Assembly (NCBI GenBank): GCA_947624185.1
Contig: CANQJG010000003.1
Span: 1 to 40,239, forward strand
From: an uncultured Clostridia bacterium
GTDB lineage: Bacteria > Bacillota > Clostridia > TANB77 > CAG-508
Length of the DNA stretch: 40,239 nt
Reading direction: 5' to 3'
Every line of letters starts with the position of its first letter. Positions within the stretch are counted from its first letter, which is position 1. Below, piece after piece: positions 8,979-17,075 of the stretch. The position numbers and the translations under genes are program-made. The notes beneath the pieces were generated by a model. That model searched no databases, was not told the origin of the DNA, and saw nothing but the letters and a program-made list of their open reading frames with translations.

Positions 8979-8999
8979 TTTCCTTCTCCTTTTTGATTT

Positions 9000-9015
9000 G
9001 TTAGCTATATCTAAC
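9000..9015. promoter_or_regulatory. Candidate autoregulatory operator
   Basis: GTTAG, 6 nt, CTAAC forms an inverted repeat directly downstream of the -10 box of the DtxR-like gene, covering the likely +1. It resembles half-sites of DtxR-type boxes (TTAG...CTAA). Position plus family make autorepression plausible. Confidence 0.45.
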
Positions 9016-9044
9016 ATTATATATGCTTATTAATTCTTTGTCAA
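9016..9044 (-). promoter_or_regulatory. Sigma-A promoter of the DtxR-like gene
   Basis: TTGACA, exactly 17 nt, TATAAT on the minus strand; both boxes are perfect. The -10 overlaps the ORF-track start codon and so rules that start out. Confidence 0.85.
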
Positions 9045-9062
9045 ATAATTTACAAAAAATAC

Positions 9063-9091
9063 TAGACATTTTCTCATAAATATATTATTAT
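9063..9091 (+). promoter_or_regulatory. Probable promoter of the small plus-strand membrane protein
   Basis: TAGACA, 17 nt, TATTAT on the plus strand, 42 bp before the ATG at 9134 and divergent from the DtxR-like promoter. Both boxes are 5 of 6. Confidence 0.55.
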
Positions 9092-9133
9092 ATTTATATG
9101 AACATAAGAATAAATTAAGGAGGCTCATAACAA

Positions 9134-9490
9134 ATGTTAAATATGAAAAAAATTATAATAATATCAATATTACTTATTTTAGTTTTTGCTGTATTAGGCT
9201 TTAATGCAAATGCATTTGCTTCTAACATTAATATGAATTTAGCAAGCGAATCCAATGTAACTGATGAAGGTAATCCTGGAAATAATATTAGAAATTCTAC
9301 TAACTCTACTAATTCTGATATATTGGATACTAATACAGTTACTAATATTGAAAACATAAATAGTATCGACGAATATAATGAAACAACGTCTAGTTTCGGA
9401 TTACCTGAGATTTTAAATATTTTATTACTTGCTGTTGGTTTAGTTATAATTTTACTTGCTGTTGCAATTTTAATTAGATTAGGAAAATAA
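9134..9490 (+). CDS. Small secreted, C-terminally membrane-anchored protein
   Basis: 118 residues, not assigned to a family. An N-terminal hydrophobic segment (about 5-22) is followed by ANAFA, a plausible signal-peptidase site. The middle (about 35-85) is low-complexity and rich in Asn, Ser and Thr. A second strong transmembrane helix (about 93-114; ILNILLLAVGLVIILLAVAIL) ends in RLGK, so the mature protein would be a short extracellular stalk anchored at its C-terminus. AAGGAGG lies 10 nt before the ATG. It is one of only two plus-strand genes in the window and has the same architecture as the other (13328-13822). A terminator follows at 9540-9580. Confidence 0.75.
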   Translation: MLNMKKIIIISILLILVFAVLGFNANAFASNINMNLASESNVTDEGNPGNNIRNSTNSTNSDILDTNTVTNIENINSIDEYNETTSSFGLPEILNILLLAVGLVIILLAVAILIRLGK

Positions 9491-9539
9491 GTGTTTCTTT
9501 TAATTAAATAATTCTATATGGTATGTTGCGTAAAAAATA

Positions 9540-9580
9540 GAACTCAAGCTGTTAAACATTTTGTCTAACAATTTGAGTTC
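9540..9580. terminator. Hairpin terminator between convergent genes
   Basis: GAACTCAA and TTGAGTTC pair at the base, with GTTA/TAAC inside and an 11-nt loop. It lies between the convergent small plus-strand gene and smpB and could serve both; the following T tract is weak. Confidence 0.7.
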
Positions 9581-9716
9581 ATTTCAATTTCTATAATTTT
9601 ATAATTTTATTTTCTATTTTTCTTATTTATTCTTTTTTTATTCTTTCATTTTTACTTTTCCGTATTGCAAATTTATCATAACATATTATTTCTCATGCAT
9701 TGTCTTTCTTCTTTAA

Positions 9717-10178
9717 TTACTTGTTATTTTCCTTCAAATATCTATTAATTTTCTTATCTGCTTCTTTTTTCTTCAAATCTTCTCTTTTATCAAAAAGCTT
9801 CTTCCCCTTGCCAACTCCTAATTCAAGCTTAACAAAATTACCTTTAAAATATAATTGTATTGGCACTAATGTATATCCTTTTTGTGTAACCATACCAACT
9901 AATTTATTTATTTCTCTTCTATTCAATAATAATTTTTTTGGTCTTAATGGATCTTTATTATATATATTTCCATGGTCATAAGGACTTATGTGCATTGAAT
10001 ATACATATACTTCCCCATTTTTTTCAATAGCTGCATAACTGTCTTTCAAATTTACTTTTCCAGCTCTAATCGATTTTATTTCCGTGCCATACAAAACTAT
10101 ACCTGCTTCAATCTTGTCAAGTATTTCATAGTTATGATATGCAGTTGGATTCTTAGCTATTAATGTACTTTTTTCCAT
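9717..10178 (-). CDS. smpB: SsrA-binding protein SmpB
   Basis: Binds tmRNA and delivers it to stalled ribosomes for trans-translation. 153 residues, the normal length. Visible family motifs: [11 protein letters not shown] (9-19), ETGIVL-type segment [61 protein letters not shown] and a basic tail [19 protein letters not shown]. The GTEIKSIR strand and the basic C-terminal helix are the tmRNA- and ribosome-contacting parts. It is preceded by an AAGAAAGGTG site. It lies 39 bp after the cadherin-like gene, so it may be co-transcribed with surface genes. The tmRNA gene itself is not seen here. Confidence 0.96.
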   Translation of the reverse strand: MEKSTLIAKNPTAYHNYEILDKIEAGIVLYGTEIKSIRAGKVNLKDSYAAIEKNGEVYVYSMHISPYDHGNIYNKDPLRPKKLLLNRREINKLVGMVTQKGYTLVPIQLYFKGNFVKLELGVGKGKKLFDKREDLKKKEADKKINRYLKENNK

Positions 10179-10217
10179 TTGTCACCTTTCTTGCTATTAT
10201 TATCATTTAAAAATAAT

Positions 10218-11225
10218 CTATTTTTTTCTTCTTTTTATGAAATCACCAATTTGATTCCATTTTAGAATAATTGCTTCTATTATTATAACTGATAAAATGG
10301 TTAATGTAAATAGCCATACTGGCATTGTTATAGTTTTTACGCCTACACTCATATTAGCATCTACGTCATTTGTGTCTGCCACAGATATTGGCGATTCTTT
10401 TCTAATTACTTTTAATTTATATGTTAAATCTTTTTCATCATTGGTTAATTTTAATAATATTTCATTTTCTCCAACTTGTAATTTATCAGGTTTTTCGATT
10501 TTCAAATAATCTGAATATGGACCTGCATCAGTTACCAATTTCAAATCGACTATTTCATTTTCAACTTCTAAATTATATTCAAATACATCTACATTAAATG
10601 TTGGACTAAAGCTTATATCCTGCTCTTCCCCGTTTTCCTTGATTCCTTTGACTGTTAATCCGTAAATTCCAAATTCAGGTGTTGCTTCTTCAGGAATAAT
10701 TGTTTCTTCAGGTAAATCAGTCGTTTTTTTATTATTATTTGTTTGAGTTTTTGTATTGGTTTTAGGTTGTGTATTGGTGTTAGTTTTTGGAGTAGATGAT
10801 GTTCCAGTATTGGTACTGCCTTGGTTGCTAGTTTCAGGTGGAGTCACTTCAACAGGCTTTTCAGTAATTGTAATACTTCTACTTGATGCAGAAGTTATGA
10901 AATCCGCATTTACATCTGAAGTTGTTACACTAGTGCTTGATACTGGCGCAACAGTAACTTTTCCTGTTCCAGTTGCATTTGCTTTACCGCTTAATGATAG
11001 CTGTCCGTCAACCCACACATTTCCACTAGGCGATACACTTATATTACTAGTACAACTAATATTTACATATCCATTAATTCCGGAAATTGTCACAGAAAAT
11101 GAATCCCCTACATAAGCAGAAGTTTTGCTTATGCTCATCCCAATAGCTGCTGCATGTACTTTTGTTCCGTATAATAGGCTCAAAATAACTGCTAAAATTA
11201 CAACAATATGTACTTTATTTTTCAT
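10218..11225 (-). CDS. Secreted membrane-anchored protein with cadherin-like domain
   Basis: 335 residues. A signal peptide (1-25, VHAAA) is followed by a beta-rich Ig-like domain (27-120), a Thr/Asn/Gln/Pro-rich linker (about 123-170), a cadherin-like beta-sandwich segment (about 185-275; LTVKGIKENG..., FNVDVFEYNLEV, LKLTNDEKDLTYKLKVIRK) and a C-terminal transmembrane helix (303-321) with the basic stop GDFIKRRKK. It would be displayed outside the cell and anchored by its C-terminus. It has the same plan as the protein at 31390-32247. It follows the amidase gene by 18 bp and precedes smpB by 39 bp. No enzyme motif is seen; a structural or binding role is inferred. Confidence 0.8.
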   Translation of the reverse strand: MKNKVHIVVILAVILSLLYGTKVHAAAIGMSISKTSAYVGDSFSVTISGINGYVNISCTSNISVSPSGNVWVDGQLSLSGKANATGTGKVTVAPVSSTSVTTSDVNADFITSASSRSITITEKPVEVTPPETSNQGSTNTGTSSTPKTNTNTQPKTNTKTQTNNNKKTTDLPEETIIPEEATPEFGIYGLTVKGIKENGEEQDISFSPTFNVDVFEYNLEVENEIVDLKLVTDAGPYSDYLKIEKPDKLQVGENEILLKLTNDEKDLTYKLKVIRKESPISVADTNDVDANMSVGVKTITMPVWLFTLTILSVIIIEAIILKWNQIGDFIKRRKK

Positions 11226-11243
11226 TTTACTATCCTTCCTTTA

Positions 11244-12947
11244 TTACCTTTTTTCAATTTTTTTCAAATTCATAATATCATTTTTTATAAATGTGTAATC
11301 TCTCGTTGTTATTACATTGTCGTTATCAACATCAGCAGTTGATTTCATTATTTCAGAACTTATTTTTTTAAGATTCATAATGTCATTTTTTATAAATGTA
11401 TAATCTCTTGCTGTTATTATTCCGTCTCCGTCTACATCTCCATACAATTTCGTGATATAGGTTTGCACAACATTTTTGTCGCTATCTAAAATCTCTATTT
11501 TTGCACTTGTGCCGACATAAATATTATCCTTAGATAAATATGTTATGTTAATTTCAAAATCTTTTGGAATATTAAAATGTTTTATAAAATTCTCTTTATT
11601 AGTTTCCCTGTCAAAATTGCTTATTACTCCATTTTCTTCTTTGTAATCAATAATTTCTATTTTTTGCTCTTCAGATAATTTAGTTACATTTATTGTTATT
11701 GAAGCCTCTACATTAAATTTCTCAATTGTGGCTGTAATCTTTGTATTACCAGCTTTTAAGCCTTGCACTAGTCCATTACTGTCAACACTAGCAATATTCT
11801 CATCTTCACTTTTCCATACAACATCACAATCTAATTTTCCAATGTCAGTAAATAGCTGTATTTTGTTACCTTCAATTACGCTGGTTTCAGCACCATTTTC
11901 AATATCTATATGTGGCTGGATTGTATTTACAGTAATTTCCTTCTTTATTGCTTCATTTCCGTCAGCAATTGCAGTAACCTTTGCAGTTCCTTCCGCTATT
12001 GCTTCAATCACACCATTTTCATCAACTTTTACAATAGATGAATCGCTTGACTTCCATATAACCTTTTTATTTTTTGCAGAGTCAGGCTTAATTGTTGCAT
12101 TTACTGTCTGCTTTTCGCCTACAAATAATGTTAAATCATCTTTATCTAAAGTAATAGAATTTGGAACTTCCGTTTTTAACTTCAAATTAAAATGTTCAAC
12201 AATCGCTTGACCGTCAGCTTCCCCAATTCTTTTCAATTTTTCATCAGTATTAATAAATTGAAAATCAGAGCCTCTGATAAAAGCGTGTTCAATTAAAATC
12301 GCTTGTATGCCAGAACCATTTGAGAAATTAATTCCTCTATCATCTCCAGGACCTTTCATACAATATCTAATTATTCCATAATAATCAGCCCTGCTACCGT
12401 CATAATATTGCCACTTCTCTTCTGTATCATTGCATAATCTTGTTTTAACTCCCCTAGATGCAATTCCAATACGTCCTAAATTTCTCAAAATAAGCTCGCC
12501 AATCTCTTTGGATTCATCATAATACTTGTATTGCTCTCTACGAGATGTAACATAAACTTCTGCACCATTTGCTTCTTCATAAATAGAGCCAGTCGCATTA
12601 TAATGCAAGCAAAGCAGTAAATCAGCATTGTTATTTCTTGCAACCATTGATCTATCAACTATTTCCATTTCTTGATTATCAGCCAATCCGTCATGTGTCA
12701 TTATAATATTTATTCCATAATAATTATTTAAATAATCTCTCAAATATCTCGTAGTTTTTAAATTAATGTCCTTTTCCATAATACCATAATCATAGTTTAT
12801 TGAACCAAACTCATGACCACCATGTCCCGGATCAAGCACTATTGTCATTGTTTTAACAGTTTCGGCAAAACACAAATTTTTTGAAAAAATTATATATAAA
12901 AATATTATAATTAATGTTGTTACAATTTTTTTTGCATAAATTTTCAC
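11244..12947 (-). CDS. N-acetylmuramoyl-L-alanine amidase with Big_2 and dockerin-like repeats
   Basis: Cleaves the lactyl-amide bond of peptidoglycan. Signal peptide 1-29; Amidase_3 domain about 33-255 with Zn ligands H42 (DPGHGG), E58 (MEKD), H115 (LHYNA) and catalytic E220 (LIEHAF). Two Big_2-like Ig domains follow (about 262-341 and 345-422; each with VxWKSxD and GxAKVTA or GNTKITA). The C-terminus (502-567) holds two Ca-binding dockerin-type repeats, DVDGDGIITARDYTF and DVDNDNVITTRDYTF. The 3' end shows the same duplication at DNA level (near 11262-11316 and 11372-11426). No cohesin or scaffoldin is in the window. The leader has a stem-loop at 12969-12994 shared with the hydrogenase operon. 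First gene of a likely amidase, cadherin-like, smpB unit. Confidence 0.93.
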   Translation of the reverse strand: MKIYAKKIVTTLIIIFLYIIFSKNLCFAETVKTMTIVLDPGHGGHEFGSINYDYGIMEKDINLKTTRYLRDYLNNYYGINIIMTHDGLADNQEMEIVDRSMVARNNNADLLLCLHYNATGSIYEEANGAEVYVTSRREQYKYYDESKEIGELILRNLGRIGIASRGVKTRLCNDTEEKWQYYDGSRADYYGIIRYCMKGPGDDRGINFSNGSGIQAILIEHAFIRGSDFQFINTDEKLKRIGEADGQAIVEHFNLKLKTEVPNSITLDKDDLTLFVGEKQTVNATIKPDSAKNKKVIWKSSDSSIVKVDENGVIEAIAEGTAKVTAIADGNEAIKKEITVNTIQPHIDIENGAETSVIEGNKIQLFTDIGKLDCDVVWKSEDENIASVDSNGLVQGLKAGNTKITATIEKFNVEASITINVTKLSEEQKIEIIDYKEENGVISNFDRETNKENFIKHFNIPKDFEINITYLSKDNIYVGTSAKIEILDSDKNVVQTYITKLYGDVDGDGIITARDYTFIKNDIMNLKKISSEIMKSTADVDNDNVITTRDYTFIKNDIMNLKKIEKR

Positions 12948-12968
12948 TTTTATTAGAATTCCTTTCCT

Positions 12969-12994
12969 GCTTTTGTTATCCTATCTGCAAAAGC
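12969..12994 (-). promoter_or_regulatory. Leader stem-loop of the amidase gene
   Basis: GCTTTTG and CAAAAGC pair around a 12-nt loop. On the minus strand it is flanked by TTTGTGC and AGGAAAGGA, as in the hydrogenase leader at 7301-7329, but the stem bases differ in a paired way. The stem lies about 21 nt from the ATG. Confidence 0.5.
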
Positions 12995-13327
12995 ACAAAT
13001 TAATTCAAAAATTTAATATTTGTATTTAATATTGATTTAGAAAAGTTTTGTTAAATTCTTTTTAATTATATTTTAATATATTAATAATTTCAATATTTTT
13101 GCGTATTATTACAAAAATTTAATATATTTACTTTGCCGAATCGCTTTTTGATTAAAGAATTTAATATAAAAAATTACATTTTTTTGTTTGCTGAATTTAA
13201 TATAAAAAAACGAACTTATATAAACATTTACTAATTTTTGAAAAATTTTCTTGTTCGATTTTTCTGAATAAATAATTTTAAATTGTAAAAAATAAAAATG
13301 ACGAAAAAAGTCAAAAGGAGGTTTATT
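12995..13327. other. AT-rich divergent intergenic region
   Basis: This 333-bp stretch separates the divergent amidase and plus-strand small protein. It is very AT-rich, with several copies of TTTAATAT and two of GAATTTAATATAAAAAA (13158 and 13193). It must hold promoters for both genes, but I find only weak candidates (for example TTAACA-N17-TATTAA on the minus strand). The short minus ORF across its right end is not supported. Confidence 0.4.
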
Positions 13328-13822
13328 ATGCGCAAAAAAATGTCGATAATAGCCACCATATCAATTTTAATAATATGTTTGATTAGTAGTTTTGTCTTCG
13401 CAACATCCGGAGATTCAATGTTAACAAATGCAGTAGATGATACAGCAAATGTAATTAACAATGGTGGTCAAATGGTAGGAAACGTTATAGAAGACGGCGG
13501 AGCTATGGTTGGTAATGTTGCTCGTGACGGAGCAGAAATGATGTCTGAAAATATGGTAGATGGAAATACAGCAATTGCCAATGGAATAATAGATAGTCAA
13601 ACTATTGATGATGTTGGTGGAGATGCCAAAAATGCAGTTGAAACAATGACAACAGGAAATGTTTTATCAGGAAATAGTATGTCAAATTATAAAATTTTGG
13701 GATTAAATTTATCTGTTTGGATGTGGATAATTTTAATAATTATTATAATCGTTGTTATAGTTTTAATTTGCAAATATATGCAAGACCATGATGACAATAA
13801 TGATGATGACGATGATGAATAA
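13328..13822 (+). CDS. Small secreted protein with C-terminal anchor and Asp-rich tail
   Basis: 164 residues from ATG 13328, which has AAAGGAGG 7 nt upstream; the ORF-track start at 13298 has no site. It was not assigned to a family. Signal-like helix 4-25 (ISILIICLISSFVFA), then a soluble region with short Gly/Met/Asn repeats (GGQMVGNVIEDGGAMVGNVA), a strong transmembrane helix (about 128-149) and an acidic cytoplasmic tail DHDDNNDDDDDE. Plus strand, like the small protein at 9134, with the same signal-stalk-helix plan. A strong terminator follows at 13843-13876. Function unknown; surface location is inferred. Confidence 0.75.
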   Translation: MRKKMSIIATISILIICLISSFVFATSGDSMLTNAVDDTANVINNGGQMVGNVIEDGGAMVGNVARDGAEMMSENMVDGNTAIANGIIDSQTIDDVGGDAKNAVETMTTGNVLSGNSMSNYKILGLNLSVWMWIILIIIIIVVIVLICKYMQDHDDNNDDDDDE

Positions 13823-13842
13823 AACGTCCTTGCAAAAAGTTA

Positions 13843-13876
13843 CCCCAAGATATATCTTAATCGATAAATCTTGGGG
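13843..13876. terminator. Bidirectional terminator
   Basis: CCCCAAGAT and ATCTTGGGG form a perfect 9-bp stem with a 16-nt loop between the convergent small membrane protein and fba. T-rich bases follow on both strands. Confidence 0.8.
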
Positions 13877-13929
13877 ATTAAATTATTGATTTATTTATAC
13901 ATTTTAATTATATTTATTAGTAGTATTTA

Positions 13930-14859
13930 TCAAGCTTTATTGCTTGAACCAAATACATCTTTTATTTTATGCTTTACACAATCTTTTATATAATCTCTTC
14001 CAAGTCCCAAATATTTTCTTGGGTCAAACACTTCCGGATTTTCAACAAATACTTTTCTGATTCCTGCTGTCATTGCTAATCTTAGGTCTGTATCTACATT
14101 TATTTTTGACACTCCCCTTTGGCTGGCTTCATGCAACATTTCATCAGGCACGCCTTTGGCTCCCGGCATGTTTCCTCCATAAGTGTTACACATTTCAACG
14201 TATTCAGGTACTACTGTTGATGCTCCATGCAATACTATTGGAGTTTCAGGAATCAATGCTTTTATTTTTTCTAAAATATCAAAACGTAATTTTGCTTCTC
14301 CTTTAAATTTATATGCTCCATGGCTTGTTCCAATTGCTATTGCTAGTGAATCGCAATTTGTTTTTTGTACAAATTCTAATGCTTGTTCAGGGTCTGTATA
14401 CATACTGTCTTCTTGTGCTACATTTACGTCATCTTCGATTCCTGCTAATTTTCCAATCTCTGCTTCAACTACTACTCCACGGCTATGAGCATAATCTACT
14501 ACTTGTTTTGTTAATTCTACATTTTGTTCAAAATCATATTTTGAACCATCAATCATTACTGATGTATAGCCATTATCTATACATAGTTTACATGTTTCAA
14601 AGTCAGGTCCATGATCTAAATGTAATGCTACTGGTACGTCATGTTCCTCCAATCCTGCTTCTATCATGTGTTTTAAATATGGTATTCTTGCATATTTCAA
14701 AGCACTTGATGATGTTTGCAATATTACTGGTGAATTTTCTTCTGCTGCAGCATCTAATATTGCTTGTACAAATTCCATATTATTTATGTTAAATGCTCCG
14801 ATTGCAAATTTTTCATCTAGTGATTTTTTAAACATTTCTTTAGTTGTTACTAGTGGCAT
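13930..14859 (-). CDS. fba: Fructose-bisphosphate aldolase, class II
   Basis: Zn-dependent cleavage of fructose-1,6-bisphosphate in glycolysis. Catalytic D82 and Zn ligand H83 in LHLDHG, then H180 (GTSHGAYK) and H211 (VLHGAST); the GSKYDFEQN and INVDTDLR motifs are those of the class II family. The start is ATG 14859 (MPLVTTKEM), because the in-frame ATG at 14874 sits on the ribosome site itself (ATGGAGGGAAAAGAA); this gives 309 residues. It has a perfect promoter at 14936-14964 and an 11-bp hairpin in the leader. Together with the 6-phosphofructokinase at 28625 it represents glycolysis in this window. No other glycolytic genes adjoin it. Confidence 0.95.
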   Translation of the reverse strand: MPLVTTKEMFKKSLDEKFAIGAFNINNMEFVQAILDAAAEENSPVILQTSSSALKYARIPYLKHMIEAGLEEHDVPVALHLDHGPDFETCKLCIDNGYTSVMIDGSKYDFEQNVELTKQVVDYAHSRGVVVEAEIGKLAGIEDDVNVAQEDSMYTDPEQALEFVQKTNCDSLAIAIGTSHGAYKFKGEAKLRFDILEKIKALIPETPIVLHGASTVVPEYVEMCNTYGGNMPGAKGVPDEMLHEASQRGVSKINVDTDLRLAMTAGIRKVFVENPEVFDPRKYLGLGRDYIKDCVKHKIKDVFGSSNKA

Positions 14860-14888
14860 TTCTTTTCCCTCCATTATTAATATCTACT

Positions 14889-14915
14889 AACGTTGATTAC
14901 ACACTAATCAACGTT
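14889..14915 (-). promoter_or_regulatory. Perfect 11-bp inverted repeat in the fba leader
   Basis: AACGTTGATTA and TAATCAACGTT are separated by 5 nt. It starts about 14 nt downstream of the expected +1 and ends about 30 nt before the ATG. It has no T tract, so it could be an operator for a dimeric repressor or a 5'-protecting mRNA hairpin. Confidence 0.6.
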
Positions 14916-14935
14916 TCTATATTTAATACAACCTT

Positions 14936-14964
14936 ATTATATTTCTAAAAAATTCTATTGTCAA
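14936..14964 (-). promoter_or_regulatory. Sigma-A promoter of fba
   Basis: TTGACA, 17 nt, TATAAT on the minus strand; perfect in both boxes and spacing. Confidence 0.88.
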
Positions 14965-14990
14965 TTATTTTATTAAAATAACTCGCATGT

Positions 14991-15008
14991 ATTTCATAAC
15001 ATACGAGT
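14991..15008 (-). terminator. Probable terminator of the small membrane protein gene
   Basis: ACTCG/CGAGT stem extended by ATGT/ACAT with one mismatch, about 44 nt after the stop at 15052. On the minus strand TTATTTTAAT follows. It also lies just upstream of the fba promoter. Confidence 0.5.
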
Positions 15009-15051
15009 CTTGGTTAACCATTAATTATTAATATAATACACGGTTTATCAC

Positions 15052-15435
15052 TTAAACTTTTTTCCATAAAGTATCTAAACCATCATTTTCAATAACTTTG
15101 TCTTCTAGTTTTTCTTTTTTACCTTTTTTGCTAGATTTCTTTGATTTTACGCTCTTTTTGAAGTCAACTTCAATTCTGTCTAACCAAAGGAAAGATAAAA
15201 ATGAAATAAATGTGAACAATTCATCAACTAGAATACATATTGCTAAAGTTTTAATATTTTCAACTGTAGCGTTTGCTAATTCTATTGTATGTCCTACTAG
15301 CAATGTGATGAAGCAAAGTAACATAATACATGCTACTGTGTTTGACCTATTGTTTCTTGCTAGGAATAAACATAATAAAAATAGAACTAATGCTGTTATT
15401 AAATAAAATGGCTGTGTAAAATCGATAATTGGCAT
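15052..15435 (-). CDS. Small three-helix membrane protein, unknown function
   Basis: 127 residues from ATG 15435, which has AAAGGAGG 8 nt upstream; the ORF-track start at 15474 lacks a site. Three hydrophobic helices (about 8-26, 33-51 and 60-85) are followed by a very basic tail (KKSVKSKKSSKKGKKEK) and an acidic/aromatic end (DGLDTLWKKV). Not assigned to a family. It is the last gene before the polysaccharide cluster and is transcribed in the same direction as the flippase gene 160 bp upstream, but no partner role is evident. Confidence 0.7.
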   Translation of the reverse strand: MPIIDFTQPFYLITALVLFLLCLFLARNNRSNTVACIMLLCFITLLVGHTIELANATVENIKTLAICILVDELFTFISFLSFLWLDRIEVDFKKSVKSKKSSKKGKKEKLEDKVIENDGLDTLWKKV

Positions 15436-15635
15436 AATTATTTCCTCCTTTGTTATTCTGTATATATAATACATTATTAATTTACATTTTTCAATATATT
15501 TTGTGTTAATTTTATATTACATTATTATTACAATATTGCAATTTTTTGTATCCCTTTTATTATCTGCTTTTATAGACTTTCAATGTTCTTATTAAATACT
15601 CTATGTTGCTAAACTTAAACTATCTTTTATTTAAT

Positions 15636-17051
15636 TCATTTTTTCTTTATTTTATTTATTACTGCTCTTATCATTGTCATATTATTTAACACACTGTATG
15701 CTACTGCAATTACTAGTGATATTACATTGAATATCCAATACATTGGTGTTGGAATAAATGGCATATATTTTGTATAATAAGCTAGACATACTATTGTTAG
15801 TATTATTGTAGGACCTACCCACTTTAATTCTTTTAGTTTTACATATTTTTTTAATTTATTTCTTCTATAAAAATATACTATCAAATCTGCTATTAATGTT
15901 GATATGCAAGCTGCATAGATACCTATTAATTTTACCAATAGCAAATCTATTACTAGGTTAATGGTTGCTGCAACCAATGTAGTTGTTCCCATTATCTTAG
16001 TGTCTTTAAACGCTGAGAATATTCCACCAAAATAGCTAGACAAGTTAGAATAATATGTTGCAATCATTATTAATGGTATGTAAATATATGCTTCATCATA
16101 AGCTTTATTTATTAAAATTGGAAATGCAAAAGGCATTACTGCGATTAAGCATATCGTTACTGCGAACAATAATCTTTTTGTGTCATGATAAATGCTATTA
16201 TAATATTTATTTTTATTTTCTTCCTTTGTAATCCTTGCTGCTGATTCCTTCCATGCAGTATAGAAATATCCATATACTACGCTTATTATGTTTGGGAATT
16301 TACTTGCCATTGCATAGATTCCATTTGCTGCTGAGCTTATTAATTGTGTTAAAATTATTCTGTCTGACATATTTATTATGCTCCATGATATGCTGTTTGG
16401 CACAAGTGGGACAGAATATTTTATCATTTCCTTCATTAAAGGCTTATCATATTTTCCAAAATAGTTCCATAATCTTAACATTACAAATATTACAATTGCT
16501 GTTGCTATATTTGCTATCGTGTTCGCCCATAGAAGTCCTTCTGCTCCTGCTTTTAGCGCTACTATGAAAAATATATTTAATATTATTGTTACTATTCCTA
16601 ATATGAAATTAGAAAGTGAGTACAATTTTATTTTACTTAATCCTCTTGCCAGCGCATTGCTTAACCCAATGAATATATTTGAAATAACGAACATTATAAA
16701 TGCCAAAATTAGTGAACTTGTATAATTTATTAAATTAAGTATCAATATCGCTAATGGGACAAATATCACAATTCCAAATAAAGTATACAATATCGTTTGT
16801 CCAATTATTTTCTTTTCCTCTTTTTTACTGCTGGCATCTATCAAGAATCTAAACATAGATTCTTCCATGAGCAATGTGATTATTGGACATAGGAATAACG
16901 ATACAGTACATACAAAATCATAAGTTCCATATTCTGAAGGCGACAGCCTAGATGTATACAATGGCAACAATATGTACGATATTATTTGTGTACTTATCTT
17001 TCCTATTGCTATAATTAAAGTATTTTTTACTAACTGTTTCTTTTGATTCAT
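15636..17051 (-). CDS. Wzx-type polysaccharide flippase (first of two)
   Basis: 471 residues with about 12-14 transmembrane helices. The N-terminus KNTLIIAIGKISTQIISYILLPLYTSRLSPSEYGTYDF-like region is typical of the MATE/PST oligosaccharide flippase superfamily, which moves lipid-linked glycans across the membrane. It follows the PssE-like gene by 24 bp and so belongs to the polysaccharide cluster. It is clearly diverged from the second flippase (22994-24487). Whether the two serve different glycans cannot be told from the sequence. Confidence 0.9.
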   Translation of the reverse strand: MNQKKQLVKNTLIIAIGKISTQIISYILLPLYTSRLSPSEYGTYDFVCTVSLFLCPIITLLMEESMFRFLIDASSKKEEKKIIGQTILYTLFGIVIFVPLAILILNLINYTSSLILAFIMFVISNIFIGLSNALARGLSKIKLYSLSNFILGIVTIILNIFFIVALKAGAEGLLWANTIANIATAIVIFVMLRLWNYFGKYDKPLMKEMIKYSVPLVPNSISWSIINMSDRIILTQLISSAANGIYAMASKFPNIISVVYGYFYTAWKESAARITKEENKNKYYNSIYHDTKRLLFAVTICLIAVMPFAFPILINKAYDEAYIYIPLIMIATYYSNLSSYFGGIFSAFKDTKIMGTTTLVAATINLVIDLLLVKLIGIYAACISTLIADLIVYFYRRNKLKKYVKLKELKWVGPTIILTIVCLAYYTKYMPFIPTPMYWIFNVISLVIAVAYSVLNNMTMIRAVINKIKKK

Positions 17052-17075
17052 TTTTCTCCCTTATTATTTATAATT

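Noticed and set aside
8979-9017. Upstream start of the DtxR-like ORF
   Set aside because: The ATG is part of the -10 box of a perfect promoter, so it cannot be translated from that transcript.
10756-11115. Plus-strand ORFs opposite known genes (this one and similar track lines)
   Set aside because: They are shadows of well-supported minus-strand genes, without ribosome sites or recognisable motifs.
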